DNA of 49,030 nucleotides from Competibacteraceae bacterium UBA6584 (GCA_002433805.1 DJIW01000004.1:1-49030), one strand, 5' to 3'; numbered from the stretch's first letter, positions 17,347 to 26,747 are shown. The notes: generated by a model from the sequence alone, not told the origin. A program made the numbers and translations.

Positions 17347-18024
17347 TCAGGGCCTCGCGGTTTTGCAAGCCGCATTCGATAGCTCCGGGAAATAGCGGTA
17401 ATGGCCGGTGATCGGAAATGCCAACAGGATGTTGTCCTCCACGGCTCCGGAACCGATGTTGTGGATCACCAGCGGCGTCCCCGTCTCGGAACGCCGGTCG
17501 GACACGATTCCGATGTGGGGAATTCCCGCCGGCAACCGCCACGTCACCAGATCGCCCGGAAGGTAGGCGTCAGGCTCGGTTCCAGCCGGCATGGACTGTC
17601 CTTGCCGCGTGAAGAATCGAGCCAGATTGGGCACGCGGCGATGGTCGATGTTCGGATCGGGCCGCTTGAGGCCCCACAGTTTCGGGTACGCCGAACCGTC
17701 GCGCCGCATGTCTTCATGCACCAGCCGTTGCAAGTCGAGCCCGAGTTGACGGTAGGCGCGCACGATCACATCGGTGCAGACCCCCCGCTCCGGCGGCACG
17801 TCGCCGCCCGGATAAGCCAGCTTGACATAACGGCTATCGTAGAGCTGAGTGACGCCGATCTGTTTGCGGGCGGCCTCGACCAGACAAAGGCCGGGCTGGC
17901 CCCGCGCCGGCGCCGCCAGCGCCGCGAGCAGGAGTAATGCAAAAGCCCACCGGACGGCGAAAAGACCCGGAGAACCCGGTTTGGTATCAACGCTCGCGCT
18001 GAGATTGCGCATCGAAACGCTCAT
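17347..18024 (-). CDS. DUF1287 family secreted protein (YijF-like)
   Basis: A 225-aa protein of the DUF1287 family, to which E. coli YijF belongs. A hydrophobic segment at about 25-42 followed by ARG indicates export. The fold is considered NlpC/P60-like. Cys83 in GVCTDVIVRAYRQLG and the His of GIPHIGIVSD are candidate catalytic residues, and DLVTWRLP precedes the latter as in cysteine hydrolases of the envelope. It starts at ATG 18024, overlapping the stop of the upstream gene in ATGA, so the two are translationally coupled. The activity of the family is not established; the coupling to a glucan-hydrolase-like gene points to an envelope role. Confidence 0.88.
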   Translation of the reverse strand: MSVSMRNLSASVDTKPGSPGLFAVRWAFALLLLAALAAPARGQPGLCLVEAARKQIGVTQLYDSRYVKLAYPGGDVPPERGVCTDVIVRAYRQLGLDLQRLVHEDMRRDGSAYPKLWGLKRPDPNIDHRRVPNLARFFTRQGQSMPAGTEPDAYLPGDLVTWRLPAGIPHIGIVSDRRSETGTPLVIHNIGSGAVEDNILLAFPITGHYRYFPELSNAACKTARP

Positions 18025-20081
18025 TCATCGAAAAACCGCTCCGCTTTTAACAGCGGCAACACCCGTTGGATGATCGGGTCAGCGGCGAAATAGCGCTGAA
18101 TCACCCCATCCCGCGAATAATTCGCCAGCGCGATCAGAATCATGCTTTGATCCAGGGCGAGATAATTGTGGGCGACCTGCCCGGTCTTCGGGTCCACGGC
18201 GTCGTAAAAGCCGAAATCGCCATAGAGCGGATAACGTTTCGCCAATTGCCGCAAGTTCGCCACCGCCGGAATCGGATCGACCAGCAAGGCGAGCGCCGCC
18301 GCGTGCGGGGTGACCGCCCCGGAGCGGTAACCGCGCGCGCCGAGAATCCGCGCGCCGTATTCGCCGTAGCCGTCGCCGGCCGGCGTCGAGCTGGGCGACA
18401 ACCCCCACACCGGATAACCGAGATGCTCCAATGCAAAGCGGCGCTGGATCTCCGCGTGCGCCCGCGCATTCCGGCCGAGGCTAGCGGGCGCGTGACGCAC
18501 CTCGTCCAGCACTAGCAGCGGCATCAGCGCCTCGAACAAACTGCCGCCCCAGGACGGTAGATATTTAATCCCTTTCCAAGCGTAATACCCGCCGGGAAAG
18601 GTGAACTCCCCGACCGTCCGCTCCGCCCGGTGCTTGGGCGATTGCGATTGCCAATCGAAGCTGGCCGGAAAAGTGCGCGCCATCCGATACCAATGCTCGG
18701 CCGGCGCTTCACCCTTGCCGATGGCGATCAAACTGCCCAGCCGCGCCTCGCTGTAGAGCATCCCGTAACTGTATTCCGCGCGCTGCGGCAGGTTGACGTA
18801 ATAGCCGTGCGCCATCAATTGCTCGACCGGATCGTAAAAAAACCGGTAATCCTCCCGCTCGATCAGGCGCGTGCACCGCCACGCCTGTTCGGGAACCGCG
18901 TTGCGCGCCACGATCAGTCCGGCGGTCAACCAGGCGGAATCGACAAAGGAGATGAAATGGCTGGTGCGCTCCAGCGTGGTGGTGTCGTAATAGTTGTAAA
19001 AAAAGCCTCGATAGGTTTCGAGCCGCTCCAGCGTGTCCAAGGTTTGGCTCAGCCGGACCCTCGCCTCCAGCGGGTCGATCAGCCCCAATTCCCGCGCCGC
19101 GACGATGTCGATTAAATACAGTCCGATGTTGGTGACGTTGGTGTAGTCGCCCACCCATGCCCGTTCCGGCAGCGGCGAACCGTTGAGTCGCACGGTGTCG
19201 AGCGGCAGGCCGTGCTCGCGGTCGGTCAAGGCGCTCAAACCCCGCCAGGTATCGCGCGCCAACCGCGCCAAGAAGCCGGGGTCGTCGTCGGGCAATTCGG
19301 CGGGATCGACCGTCAGCCGCGCCGGCCAGCCGTTCAAGCGGGCGCGCACGTGAGGCTGCGCCGCCGCCTTGCCGCCCACGCGCTGCTCCCACGCGGTTTT
19401 CAACGGCGGGACCACCGAATCGCGGATGCTGGGTCCGGGGCGGCCGGTCTTGATCAAGGTCAGGTCGTCCAACCAGTAGCCGCCGGCGGCCGAGGGCGCG
19501 CGGCGCGGTTGGAACACGATGCCAAATTGGCGCAAATGCCGCCAGTCCTCGATGCCGCTCATCAGATTCAACGGCACGCGGACCCGCCGCCAGTCGCCGC
19601 CGATGCCGGTGATGACCGTGCTGCCCTTGCGCTGCAAGCCGGGCGGCGAATCGGCCAACGGCTGCTTGAATTCGAGCTTCAAGGCGTCGGCCTGACCGGA
19701 ATCGCCGCGAATCCAGAATTCCAGATGATCGTAAGCCGAGGCGTCGAGATCGGGCAGCGTGAGTTGCCAGCCGATGTCGCTGCGGGCTTCCGGATTGAAG
19801 CGATACCGCAGATGCAGCGCCCGGCCGCCGCCTTCGCGCCGCGAAGGTTGCAGCTCATGCCAGACCCGTCCGGCGCGCGCGCCCGGCTCGGCGGTCCACC
19901 CGCTCATGACCACGCCGGGCAACGGACTGGCGGCTTGCTCGAAATCGTGCAGCAGCAGGCGGGCCGTCGCCGGCTCCAGCGGGAGCGGCGGTTCGGACCC
20001 TTCAGCGGCCGACGCAAGCGCCGAGCCGCCCGTCAAGGCCCATAAGATCAATAGAGAGGCAGGATCAGGGAAACGAGTCAC
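18021..20081 (-). CDS. Secreted glycoamylase-like (GH144-type) protein with N-terminal carbohydrate-binding domain
   Basis: A 686-aa exported protein. GTG 20081 is preferred over an in-frame TTG at 20099 because it directly opens a signal peptide (to about SALASAAE). Residues ~40-215 look like a beta-sandwich carbohydrate-binding module (DHLEFWIRGDSG, YWLDDLTLIKTG). Residues ~270-680 match the alpha/alpha-barrel glycoamylase-like domain: VWVGDYTNVTNIGLYL-type N-terminal helices, then KYLPSWGGSLFEALMPLL, GEYGARILGARGY and the closing LDQSMILIALANY. Known members of this domain family include GH144 endo-beta-1,2-glucanases and a domain of cyclic beta-1,2-glucan synthases. Hydrolysis of beta-1,2-glucan such as OPG is therefore likely but not proven. 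It is coupled to the DUF1287 gene by a 4-base overlap. Confidence 0.87.
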   Translation of the reverse strand: MTRFPDPASLLILWALTGGSALASAAEGSEPPLPLEPATARLLLHDFEQAASPLPGVVMSGWTAEPGARAGRVWHELQPSRREGGGRALHLRYRFNPEARSDIGWQLTLPDLDASAYDHLEFWIRGDSGQADALKLEFKQPLADSPPGLQRKGSTVITGIGGDWRRVRVPLNLMSGIEDWRHLRQFGIVFQPRRAPSAAGGYWLDDLTLIKTGRPGPSIRDSVVPPLKTAWEQRVGGKAAAQPHVRARLNGWPARLTVDPAELPDDDPGFLARLARDTWRGLSALTDREHGLPLDTVRLNGSPLPERAWVGDYTNVTNIGLYLIDIVAARELGLIDPLEARVRLSQTLDTLERLETYRGFFYNYYDTTTLERTSHFISFVDSAWLTAGLIVARNAVPEQAWRCTRLIEREDYRFFYDPVEQLMAHGYYVNLPQRAEYSYGMLYSEARLGSLIAIGKGEAPAEHWYRMARTFPASFDWQSQSPKHRAERTVGEFTFPGGYYAWKGIKYLPSWGGSLFEALMPLLVLDEVRHAPASLGRNARAHAEIQRRFALEHLGYPVWGLSPSSTPAGDGYGEYGARILGARGYRSGAVTPHAAALALLVDPIPAVANLRQLAKRYPLYGDFGFYDAVDPKTGQVAHNYLALDQSMILIALANYSRDGVIQRYFAADPIIQRVLPLLKAERFFDE

Positions 20082-20144
20082 GGCGGATTCCAAAGGCAAG
20101 TCGATCCGAGACGCGGCGCGCCGTTCAGTCGCGCCAGTCGCCGG

Positions 20145-23000
20145 TCAGGTCGTCAGATTGGGCTCTTTTTGCACCAGGATCACAAATTCGTGCGCCGGCA
20201 CCGGACAGCTCAAATGATAGCCTTGAATTTCATCGCAGCGGTTGGCGCGCAAAAAAGCCAGCTGCGTCTCGTTTTCGACGCCTTCCGCGATCACGGTCAG
20301 CCGCATGCTGTGCGCCATGGCGATCATCGCGAGGGTGATGGCCGCGTCGTTGCGGCTGGTCGCGATCTCGCCTAAAAACGATTTGTCGATTTTGAGCTGA
20401 TCGATGGGAAATTGTTTCAAATAATTCAAGGAGGAATAGCCGATGCCGAAATCGTCGATCGACAATCGGACGCCGATGGCCTTCAACGCGCGCATGGTGG
20501 CGATGCCGCCTTGGACATCCTTCATCAACAGGCTTTCGGTGATCTCCAAATCGAGCAGGTGCGGCTCCAATCCCGTCTCTCGCAAGATCCGGGCGACCCG
20601 GTCCACCATGCCCGGCCGCAAAAACTGACGGGGCGACATGTTCACCGCCATCCGCAGCGCTGGCAACCCCTGCCGCTGCCACTCCCGCGCCTGGCGGCAG
20701 GCGGTTTCCAGCACCCATTCCCCGATCACCTCGATCAGCCCGGTTTCCTCGGCGAGCGGCACGAAGTCCAAGGGCGACACCAAACCCCGCTGGGGATGGC
20801 GCCAGCGCAGTAACGCTTCGACGCCGATGATCCGGTTTTGCCGCAGATCCAGTTGCGGCTGATAAAATAACTCCAATTCAGAACGCTCCAAGGCGTAGCG
20901 CAACTGCTGCTCCATGGTCAGCCGTTCCAAAATGCGGACGTGCATGTCGCGCGAGTAGAACTGAATGTTGTTCCGACCGTTCTCCTTGGCCCGAGACATC
21001 GCGGTATCGGCGTTTTTCAACAGCGTTTCGACATCCTCGCCATCCTTGGGGAACAGGCAGATGCCGATGCTGGCGGTGATGAAGCATTCATGGGTCTCAA
21101 GCCGGAAGGGAACCTGGAGCACGCTCAAGATTTTGGTGGCGAAATCCACCGCTCGGTCTTCTTGTTGTAGATCCTCAAGCACGCAGATGAACTCGTCGCC
21201 GCCCACCCGGGCGATGGTATCCTGCTTGCGCCCGCACTCCAGCAGCCGATCGACCACCGACCGCAGCAGCGCGTCACCCACGCCGTGGCCGAAACCGTCG
21301 TTGAATTTCTTAAAATGGTCCAAATCCACGAACAGCAGCGCCAAGCTGCAATCGGCGCGCTGGGCCCGGGCGATGGCTTGCTTGAGCCGATCCCGCAGCA
21401 GATTGAGGTTGGGGAGTTCCGTCAGCGTGTCGTGGGTGGCCTGATAGAGCATTTGCTGGCTCAAGCGCCGGGTTTCGGTGACGTCGCCAACCGCGATCAC
21501 CACCCCGGACAGTTGCCCTCGCTGGTCGCGCAGGGGCGCGGCGGACGCCCGAATCGCATACTCCTGGCCGCGCTGGTTCACCAGAATGCTGGGTTCGGGC
21601 AGATTGATCAGCCGGCTTTGATTCAAGCACTCGCCCACCAAATCCACGGGCGCATAACAATCCCGCTCGTCGGCCACCTGAAAAATCGCCCCCAACGGCC
21701 GGCGGCGCAAGGCGGCGGCCGGCCGGCCCAGCATCGTCTCGGCGATGGGGTTGAGATATTGCACGTTGCCCTGGGCATCGGTGGTGATGACGGCATCGCC
21801 GATGGAACGCAACGTGACTTGGGCGAGCTGCTCTTTCTCGAATACCGAGCGGATCGCTTGCAGCAAGCGCTCCCAACTCCATAACGGATAGCTCAAGCCT
21901 TGCACCAGCAACGCGGCGGCCGGCGGAAACCAGCGCTGCGCGCCCTGCAGCAACGCGAAACTGACCGCGAGCGCGAACAGCAGCCCCAGACCGGCCAGCG
22001 GCAAAGCCCACCGGGGCGGAAACACCGCGTACAGCACCAAGGGAAATAAAACCAGCAGTCCGGTCAGCAACAGCGTCCAAGCTTCGCTCAGCGGCCGGAT
22101 CGTCAATCCTTGGCGGAGCGCGTCGAGCACATTGGCGTTGAACTCCACGCCCGACATCGGACGGGTCAGTCCAGAAACCGGCGTCGGGAGCGCATCATCC
22201 ATGCCGCTCGCCGTCGAGCCGACCAAGACGTATTTATCCTGAAACGACGCCGGATTGACCTTGGACCCCAACACTTCACTGTAGGAAAAATGGCGGAAAT
22301 GGCCCGGCGGGCCGGCGAAGGGAATCAAAACACGGTAATCGCGCCGCCATGCGTACGGCGAGGGCGCGCCGGTTTCGGTCACCCGCTGGCCGGGCAAGGG
22401 CTCGCCGATCGAAACGTTGGCGGATTCCAGCAAGGCCAGCGTCAAAGTCGGCCAATACGGCGTGCCGAGTCCGGCTTTCAGATGCACGCCGCGCGCGATG
22501 CTGTCGGGATCCAATTCCACGCTGACATGGCCGATGCCGGCCACCGCCTTCGCCAAAATCGGCAGCGGCAACGTTTCCACCAGCTGGCCGCCCGCCCGGT
22601 TCAACTCGCCGAGCACCGGCAAGACCACGCGGCCGCTGTCCGCCAGCGCGGCCGCCAGCTCCTCATCCGCCGCCGGATCTTGGGCGTCCGGTTCGGCGAA
22701 GACGATGTCCAGGGCGATGGCCTTGGCCCCATCCTCGCTCAGCTTGCGGACCAGCGCGGCGTGAATGCGCCGCGACCAAGGCCAACGGCCCAACTGGCGC
22801 AAACTCTGCTCGTCGATGGCGACGATCACGATATCGTCCGGCGGGGTCCGCGACCACGCCGCCAGATTCCAATCGTAGATCAGAAAATCCCAACGATACA
22901 GCGCGCCGGTGTGCGACAGCAAAAAGGCGAGAGCCGGCAATGCGAAAAATAAACCGATCTTTCCCAACCAGCCGGCATGGGATCGACCGGGAGCCTTCAT
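20145..23000 (-). CDS. CHASE2-PAS-GGDEF-EAL membrane cyclic-di-GMP protein
   Basis: A 951-aa sensor. A first membrane helix (about 13-32) leads to a periplasmic CHASE2 domain (about 33-300), with FQDKYVLVGSTASGMDD near 253-269. Three helices follow (about 305-375), then a PAS domain (about 395-510), GGDEF (about 515-680) and EAL (about 690-945). The cyclase motif GGDEF (600-604) is intact and carries an inhibitory-site RxxD at 591-594, five residues ahead. The phosphodiesterase motif EAL (728-730), DDFGIGYSSL and the AEGVEN region are also intact. Both synthesis and breakdown of c-di-GMP are possible; which dominates cannot be told. It overlaps the FecR-like gene by ATGA, so the two proteins are made together and probably act together. 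Confidence 0.95.
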   Translation of the reverse strand: MKAPGRSHAGWLGKIGLFFALPALAFLLSHTGALYRWDFLIYDWNLAAWSRTPPDDIVIVAIDEQSLRQLGRWPWSRRIHAALVRKLSEDGAKAIALDIVFAEPDAQDPAADEELAAALADSGRVVLPVLGELNRAGGQLVETLPLPILAKAVAGIGHVSVELDPDSIARGVHLKAGLGTPYWPTLTLALLESANVSIGEPLPGQRVTETGAPSPYAWRRDYRVLIPFAGPPGHFRHFSYSEVLGSKVNPASFQDKYVLVGSTASGMDDALPTPVSGLTRPMSGVEFNANVLDALRQGLTIRPLSEAWTLLLTGLLVLFPLVLYAVFPPRWALPLAGLGLLFALAVSFALLQGAQRWFPPAAALLVQGLSYPLWSWERLLQAIRSVFEKEQLAQVTLRSIGDAVITTDAQGNVQYLNPIAETMLGRPAAALRRRPLGAIFQVADERDCYAPVDLVGECLNQSRLINLPEPSILVNQRGQEYAIRASAAPLRDQRGQLSGVVIAVGDVTETRRLSQQMLYQATHDTLTELPNLNLLRDRLKQAIARAQRADCSLALLFVDLDHFKKFNDGFGHGVGDALLRSVVDRLLECGRKQDTIARVGGDEFICVLEDLQQEDRAVDFATKILSVLQVPFRLETHECFITASIGICLFPKDGEDVETLLKNADTAMSRAKENGRNNIQFYSRDMHVRILERLTMEQQLRYALERSELELFYQPQLDLRQNRIIGVEALLRWRHPQRGLVSPLDFVPLAEETGLIEVIGEWVLETACRQAREWQRQGLPALRMAVNMSPRQFLRPGMVDRVARILRETGLEPHLLDLEITESLLMKDVQGGIATMRALKAIGVRLSIDDFGIGYSSLNYLKQFPIDQLKIDKSFLGEIATSRNDAAITLAMIAMAHSMRLTVIAEGVENETQLAFLRANRCDEIQGYHLSCPVPAHEFVILVQKEPNLTT

Positions 23001-24631
23001 AAAACCAGGACCAACGTCAAAAACACCACCAGACCGATGGGCCAGTAGCTGGCGGGCGGCACGTCAATCCGCTGGGTCGGACCGTAAGGTCCCGCCGCGC
23101 CGCTCGCATCGATGGTCCGGATCCGCAGATAGTAAAAACCGGAGCTCGGGCGCGACACGCTCAGTTGCGGCTCCGCCACTTCCCTGGAAACCGCGATATC
23201 CTCAAAACTCGCGTCCCTGGCCAATTGGAACTCATAGCGATCACCGGGAAGTCCGGCGCTCCAGCGGAACGTCATGGCGTCGGCGCTGACCTCCGGCGGC
23301 TGCAATTCCGGGGTCGGCTGTAATTTGAAGGCTTGCGGGTCGCTAAACGGCCCCTGACGGCCGCTGGAATCGCGAACCCCGACCCGCCAATAGTAATTGC
23401 GCGGCTCCAGCGGTCGATCCGGCTTCAGCTCTGAGCGAGCGTACTCGGGAATATCGAGCAAGGGCGCCGCGAACCGTTCGTCCTGGGCCAGTTGGAAATG
23501 GTAGCTGACCGCGTTTTCCGGTTCCGACCATTTAAAGGACAGCGACTTTTCGAGGACCATGCCTTGATGGATCGGCTGCATCAGAAACGGCGGCTCGGGC
23601 CGGGCATGCAAGCGGAACGCATGGTAGGCGTCGAGCCCTTCCAATCCCTTGGCGTCGATGCCGCGCACCCGCAGTACATAGTCGCCATCCGGCAAATCGG
23701 GTCCGTTCACCGCCGGGGTCGACGAAACACCGTCGAATAACAAGGTTTCGAACCGATTGTCAGAAGCGATCTGGGCGCGATAGGCCACTGCGCCCTTGAC
23801 CGGCGACAACGCGATTTTAATCGGAACGCGCGTGACCACGGGCGGCAGGTCGGCGGTCGCGGGCGGTCCCAGCAGCGGAACCGGGGGCAACAGCGGTTTG
23901 CCGCCCTCGGCCACGGAGCCGAGCCCCTTGGCGACCGCTTGAGTCTTGCGGCCGCTGCGGAAATCGACCCGGCCGGCCAAAACCTCGGCGTGAGCCTTGG
24001 CGGTTTCAACATTCATGCCGATACGGAAGCGGGTGCCGCGCACCGCCGAGGTGGCGACCGGCGTCGAAACTTCGTATTGAGACCCCGCGCCCAGCTGCGG
24101 GTTGACCTCGTTTTCGACCCGGCCGCGCAACAATTGCAACACCGTGTCCCGCACCTTGGTGCGCCCGTAGGCGTTCAAACTTCGCAAATTTAGCTGGCTG
24201 TTGGCCTGGACCAGCAGGCGGGAACCATCGCCGAATTCCAAGGTGGCGTTACCTTCCGGGCCGGTCAGGACGGTATCGCCGCTTTCGAGCAGCTGGCCCG
24301 GGCGGAGGGCGACCGTTTGGTTGGTGGCGGCGATGAGGGCTTGGCTCTGGCCGTGCGCGCTTAAAACCTGCGCCGTCGCCGGCAGGCGCTTGAGCCAGGC
24401 GATGGGTATCCGCAGTTTCATTCCTGGAGGCAGGCGTTCCGGATCTGCAATCTCATTCAGCACTTGTAACCTCGGCCAATAATCCATTTTGGTCAAATGT
24501 TCGGCGGTCACGCTCCACAAATTGTCACCCGGCCGCACGGTATACAGCCATTCTTGCGCGCGGGTGTCGTTCGCCCCCCACAAGGCCAAGGTCATAAAGG
24601 CTAAGAGAGTGCATGTCTTGATCGCTCGCAT
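22997..24631 (-). CDS. LysM-FecR domain envelope protein with fibronectin-like repeats
   Basis: A 544-aa exported protein. The start was placed at ATG 24631 because MRAIKTCTLLAFMTLALWG is a clean signal peptide; an upstream in-frame ATG at 24673 would add 14 residues before it. After the signal comes a LysM domain (YTVRPGDNLWSVTAEHL ... LQVLNEI), a peptidoglycan-binding module. A FecR-type domain follows (about 115-240, with VSTPVATSAVRGTRFRI). Three fibronectin-III-like segments come next (about 265-520, each with a YRAQIASD/YHFQLAQD/YEFQLARD strand). A C-terminal hydrophobic segment ends at the last residue. It precedes and overlaps the CHASE2 sensor gene. LysM-FecR proteins beside CHASE2 sensors recur in proteobacteria; the ligand is unknown. 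Confidence 0.9.
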   Translation of the reverse strand: MRAIKTCTLLAFMTLALWGANDTRAQEWLYTVRPGDNLWSVTAEHLTKMDYWPRLQVLNEIADPERLPPGMKLRIPIAWLKRLPATAQVLSAHGQSQALIAATNQTVALRPGQLLESGDTVLTGPEGNATLEFGDGSRLLVQANSQLNLRSLNAYGRTKVRDTVLQLLRGRVENEVNPQLGAGSQYEVSTPVATSAVRGTRFRIGMNVETAKAHAEVLAGRVDFRSGRKTQAVAKGLGSVAEGGKPLLPPVPLLGPPATADLPPVVTRVPIKIALSPVKGAVAYRAQIASDNRFETLLFDGVSSTPAVNGPDLPDGDYVLRVRGIDAKGLEGLDAYHAFRLHARPEPPFLMQPIHQGMVLEKSLSFKWSEPENAVSYHFQLAQDERFAAPLLDIPEYARSELKPDRPLEPRNYYWRVGVRDSSGRQGPFSDPQAFKLQPTPELQPPEVSADAMTFRWSAGLPGDRYEFQLARDASFEDIAVSREVAEPQLSVSRPSSGFYYLRIRTIDASGAAGPYGPTQRIDVPPASYWPIGLVVFLTLVLVL

Positions 24632-25024
24632 GGGATTCAACCGCCTGTCAGGTTCTGCTTTTGCAATATACATACCGCTCTAGCCTCTTGGCTCGACAGC
24701 GAGCGGGACGCCGATGGTGCAAGCCGTGCTAGTCGCAAAATTCGTGACCGTTCCACCAAAGAGACACTTTTAGGGCGAATCGCCGTATCGCAATTAGAGA
24801 GGGGTGTCTGACCGATTTGGGATAACGCCACAAAATTGCAACGGCCGGGGCCAATTCAGCTTGAATTAATCTCGATCCTTTAGTTTGCCGCCATGCGCGC
24901 CAACCGGATTTGCCGCAGGCGAGCGGCGCAAGATCGATTGAGAGACGTTCAATCCGAGATTTTATGGACTCCGGGAACGTGAGGCAAACATGGTACCAGA
25001 ATCATTTAAACAGGAGAGAACGAC
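24632..25024 (+). promoter_or_regulatory. 393-base divergent intergenic region before the sulfide dehydrogenase genes
   Basis: This region separates the LysM-FecR gene (minus) from the cytochrome gene (plus) and should hold both promoters. One notable element is a 15-base inverted repeat, AATTCA-GCT-TGAATT (24853-24867), about 158 bases before the cytochrome start. It is a candidate operator. A well-placed ribosome binding site, AGGAG, lies just before ATG 25025. No credible gene was found in it; the open frame at 24910-25215 is out of phase with the cytochrome and shows no domain. Confidence 0.45.
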
Positions 25025-25381
25025 ATGAATGCAAACCCGCGAGCGCTAGCGATGCTCCTTTCCGGGCTCATCCCAGCCATCCTGTTAACCGCGGAAGCAG
25101 CGCCGCCGCCCGGCCGCCTGCTCGCCTCGCAATGCGCCCAATGCCACGGCACCAACGGCCGGTCGGTGGGCGACATCGACAGCCTGAGCGGCGAGAGCGC
25201 GCGGGAAATTTATGAAGAAATGCTGGAAATGAAATACAGCACTAACACCAACGACATCATGCACCGCCAGGCAAGAGGCTACAGCGACGCGCAGATACGG
25301 CTGATCGCCGATTATTACGGATCACTGAACAGCGGCGGCGGATCGGGCGGAGGCGATGACGGCGAGCACGACGATGACTGA
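25025..25381 (+). CDS. Small c-type cytochrome, sulfide dehydrogenase cytochrome subunit
   Basis: A 118-aa periplasmic monohaem cytochrome c. A signal peptide (1-25, ending AEA) is followed by the haem motif CAQCH (37-41). The pattern continues NGRSVGDIDSLSGE, YSTNTNDIMHRQARGYSD (likely axial Met79), and the closing helix IRLIADYYGSL. This is the pattern of the electron-accepting subunit of flavocytochrome c sulfide dehydrogenase (FccA-type, single-haem form). The protein ends with an unusual Gly/Ser linker and acidic tail, GGGSGGGDDGEHDDD. It lies 59 bases before the flavoprotein gene, with which it should form a complex that passes electrons from sulfide to the respiratory chain. Confidence 0.88.
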   Translation: MNANPRALAMLLSGLIPAILLTAEAAPPPGRLLASQCAQCHGTNGRSVGDIDSLSGESAREIYEEMLEMKYSTNTNDIMHRQARGYSDAQIRLIADYYGSLNSGGGSGGGDDGEHDDD

Positions 25382-25440
25382 GGCCCGACGTCTTCACGTC
25401 TAATCCCCTATTTCCATCGATCCAGCAGAGGGAAAATCTC

Positions 25441-26700
25441 ATGAATACGATCTCGCGACGCCACTTTCTGAAATTGGCGGGAGCCGCAACCGCGCTCGCC
25501 GCCACCCCGACTTTCCTCAAAGCGCAAAATCTGTCCGGCCGGGTGGTGGTGGTCGGCGGCGGTTTCGCCGGCGCGACCTTGGCTAAATACCTCCGGCTTT
25601 GGGGCGGCGGAGTCGCCGTCACCCTGGTGGACGCCAATCCCGCCCACATCTCCTGTATTCTCAGCAATCTGGTCTTGAGCAATTCGCTGAATCTCAGCCA
25701 GATCACCTTCAATTACGAAAGCCTCAAGCAGCTCGGCGTCAACTTCGTCCAGGGGCGGGCGACGGGCATCGAAAAGCCGAACAACACGACCTGGCGGGTT
25801 CAGATTGCCGGTCGGACTCCGCTGGATTGCGAGCATGTGGTGCTGGCCCCCGGCATCGATTTCCAACCCATCACCGGTTGGGTGGCCAGCCAAGTGCCCC
25901 ACGCCTGGGAAGCGGGAGCGCAAACCACCCTGCTCAAGCAACAGCTTCAAGCCATGCCGGCGGGCGGACTGTTCATCATGACGATCCCGCCCAAACCGTA
26001 TCGCTGCCCGCCCGGACCTTACGAGCGCGCCTGCGTGGTCGCCGACTATCTGAAGCGCACCAAACCGGGTTCGAAAGTCATCATCCTGGACGCCAATCCC
26101 GGCATCGTCGCCGAGGCGGAAACCTTTACCAAGGCGTTTACCCAAACCCACGCCGGCGTCATCGAATACCATCCCAATGTCGCGCTCTTGGCCGTGGATT
26201 CGAACCAGCGCATCGCTAAAACCAATATCGGGGATTTCAAGGCCGACGTTTTAAACGTGATTGCCCCTCAAAAGGCGGGCGGCATCGTCACCAGCGCCGG
26301 GCTGACGACGGATGGCCGCTGGGCGCCGGTCAATCCGCTGAATTATGAATCCACGATTCCAGGGATGTCGGGCATCCACATCATCGGCGATTCGCAAGGC
26401 ACCGGCCAACCCAAGTCCGGGCATATCGCCAACGCCGAGGCCAAGGTCTGCGCCGACGCGATCCTGCGCGCCTTCGCCGGCGAAGCGCCCGATCCGGCCC
26501 CGATGACCAATTCGGCCTGTTACAGCCCGATCACCGCCAACACCGCGTCTTGGCTGACGGCGGTCTACGCCTATAACCCGGCCACCAAGACGATGGATTT
26601 GGTGCCCGCCTCGTTCGGCGAGGCGGCTTCTCCCACGAAGGATAATTACGAGGATATGTTCGACTGGGCGGCCAACCTGTTCGCCGACACCTTCGCTTGA
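25441..26700 (+). CDS. fccB: Flavocytochrome c sulfide dehydrogenase, flavoprotein subunit
   Basis: A 419-aa FAD protein that oxidises sulfide in the periplasm. It has a twin-arginine signal (SRRHFLKLAG, residues 5-14), meaning it is exported folded with FAD. The FAD-binding motif VVVVGGGFAG lies at 35-44. Cys189 in YRCPPGPYERAC and Cys360 in the C-terminal domain are plausible partners for the redox-active disulfide known in this family. The C-terminal FCSD-type flavin-binding domain (GIHIIGDSQGTGQPKSGHIAN and TASWLTAVY) is complete. It is preceded by GAGGGA in the gap after the cytochrome gene. Close relatives (sulfide:quinone reductases) lack a partner cytochrome, so the gene pair favours FccAB. 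Confidence 0.92.
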   Translation: MNTISRRHFLKLAGAATALAATPTFLKAQNLSGRVVVVGGGFAGATLAKYLRLWGGGVAVTLVDANPAHISCILSNLVLSNSLNLSQITFNYESLKQLGVNFVQGRATGIEKPNNTTWRVQIAGRTPLDCEHVVLAPGIDFQPITGWVASQVPHAWEAGAQTTLLKQQLQAMPAGGLFIMTIPPKPYRCPPGPYERACVVADYLKRTKPGSKVIILDANPGIVAEAETFTKAFTQTHAGVIEYHPNVALLAVDSNQRIAKTNIGDFKADVLNVIAPQKAGGIVTSAGLTTDGRWAPVNPLNYESTIPGMSGIHIIGDSQGTGQPKSGHIANAEAKVCADAILRAFAGEAPDPAPMTNSACYSPITANTASWLTAVYAYNPATKTMDLVPASFGEAASPTKDNYEDMFDWAANLFADTFA

Positions 26701-26747
26701 CCGCCGGTCGGCGGCGCGACCTCGGGAAGCGGGGCTAGCCACCCCCA

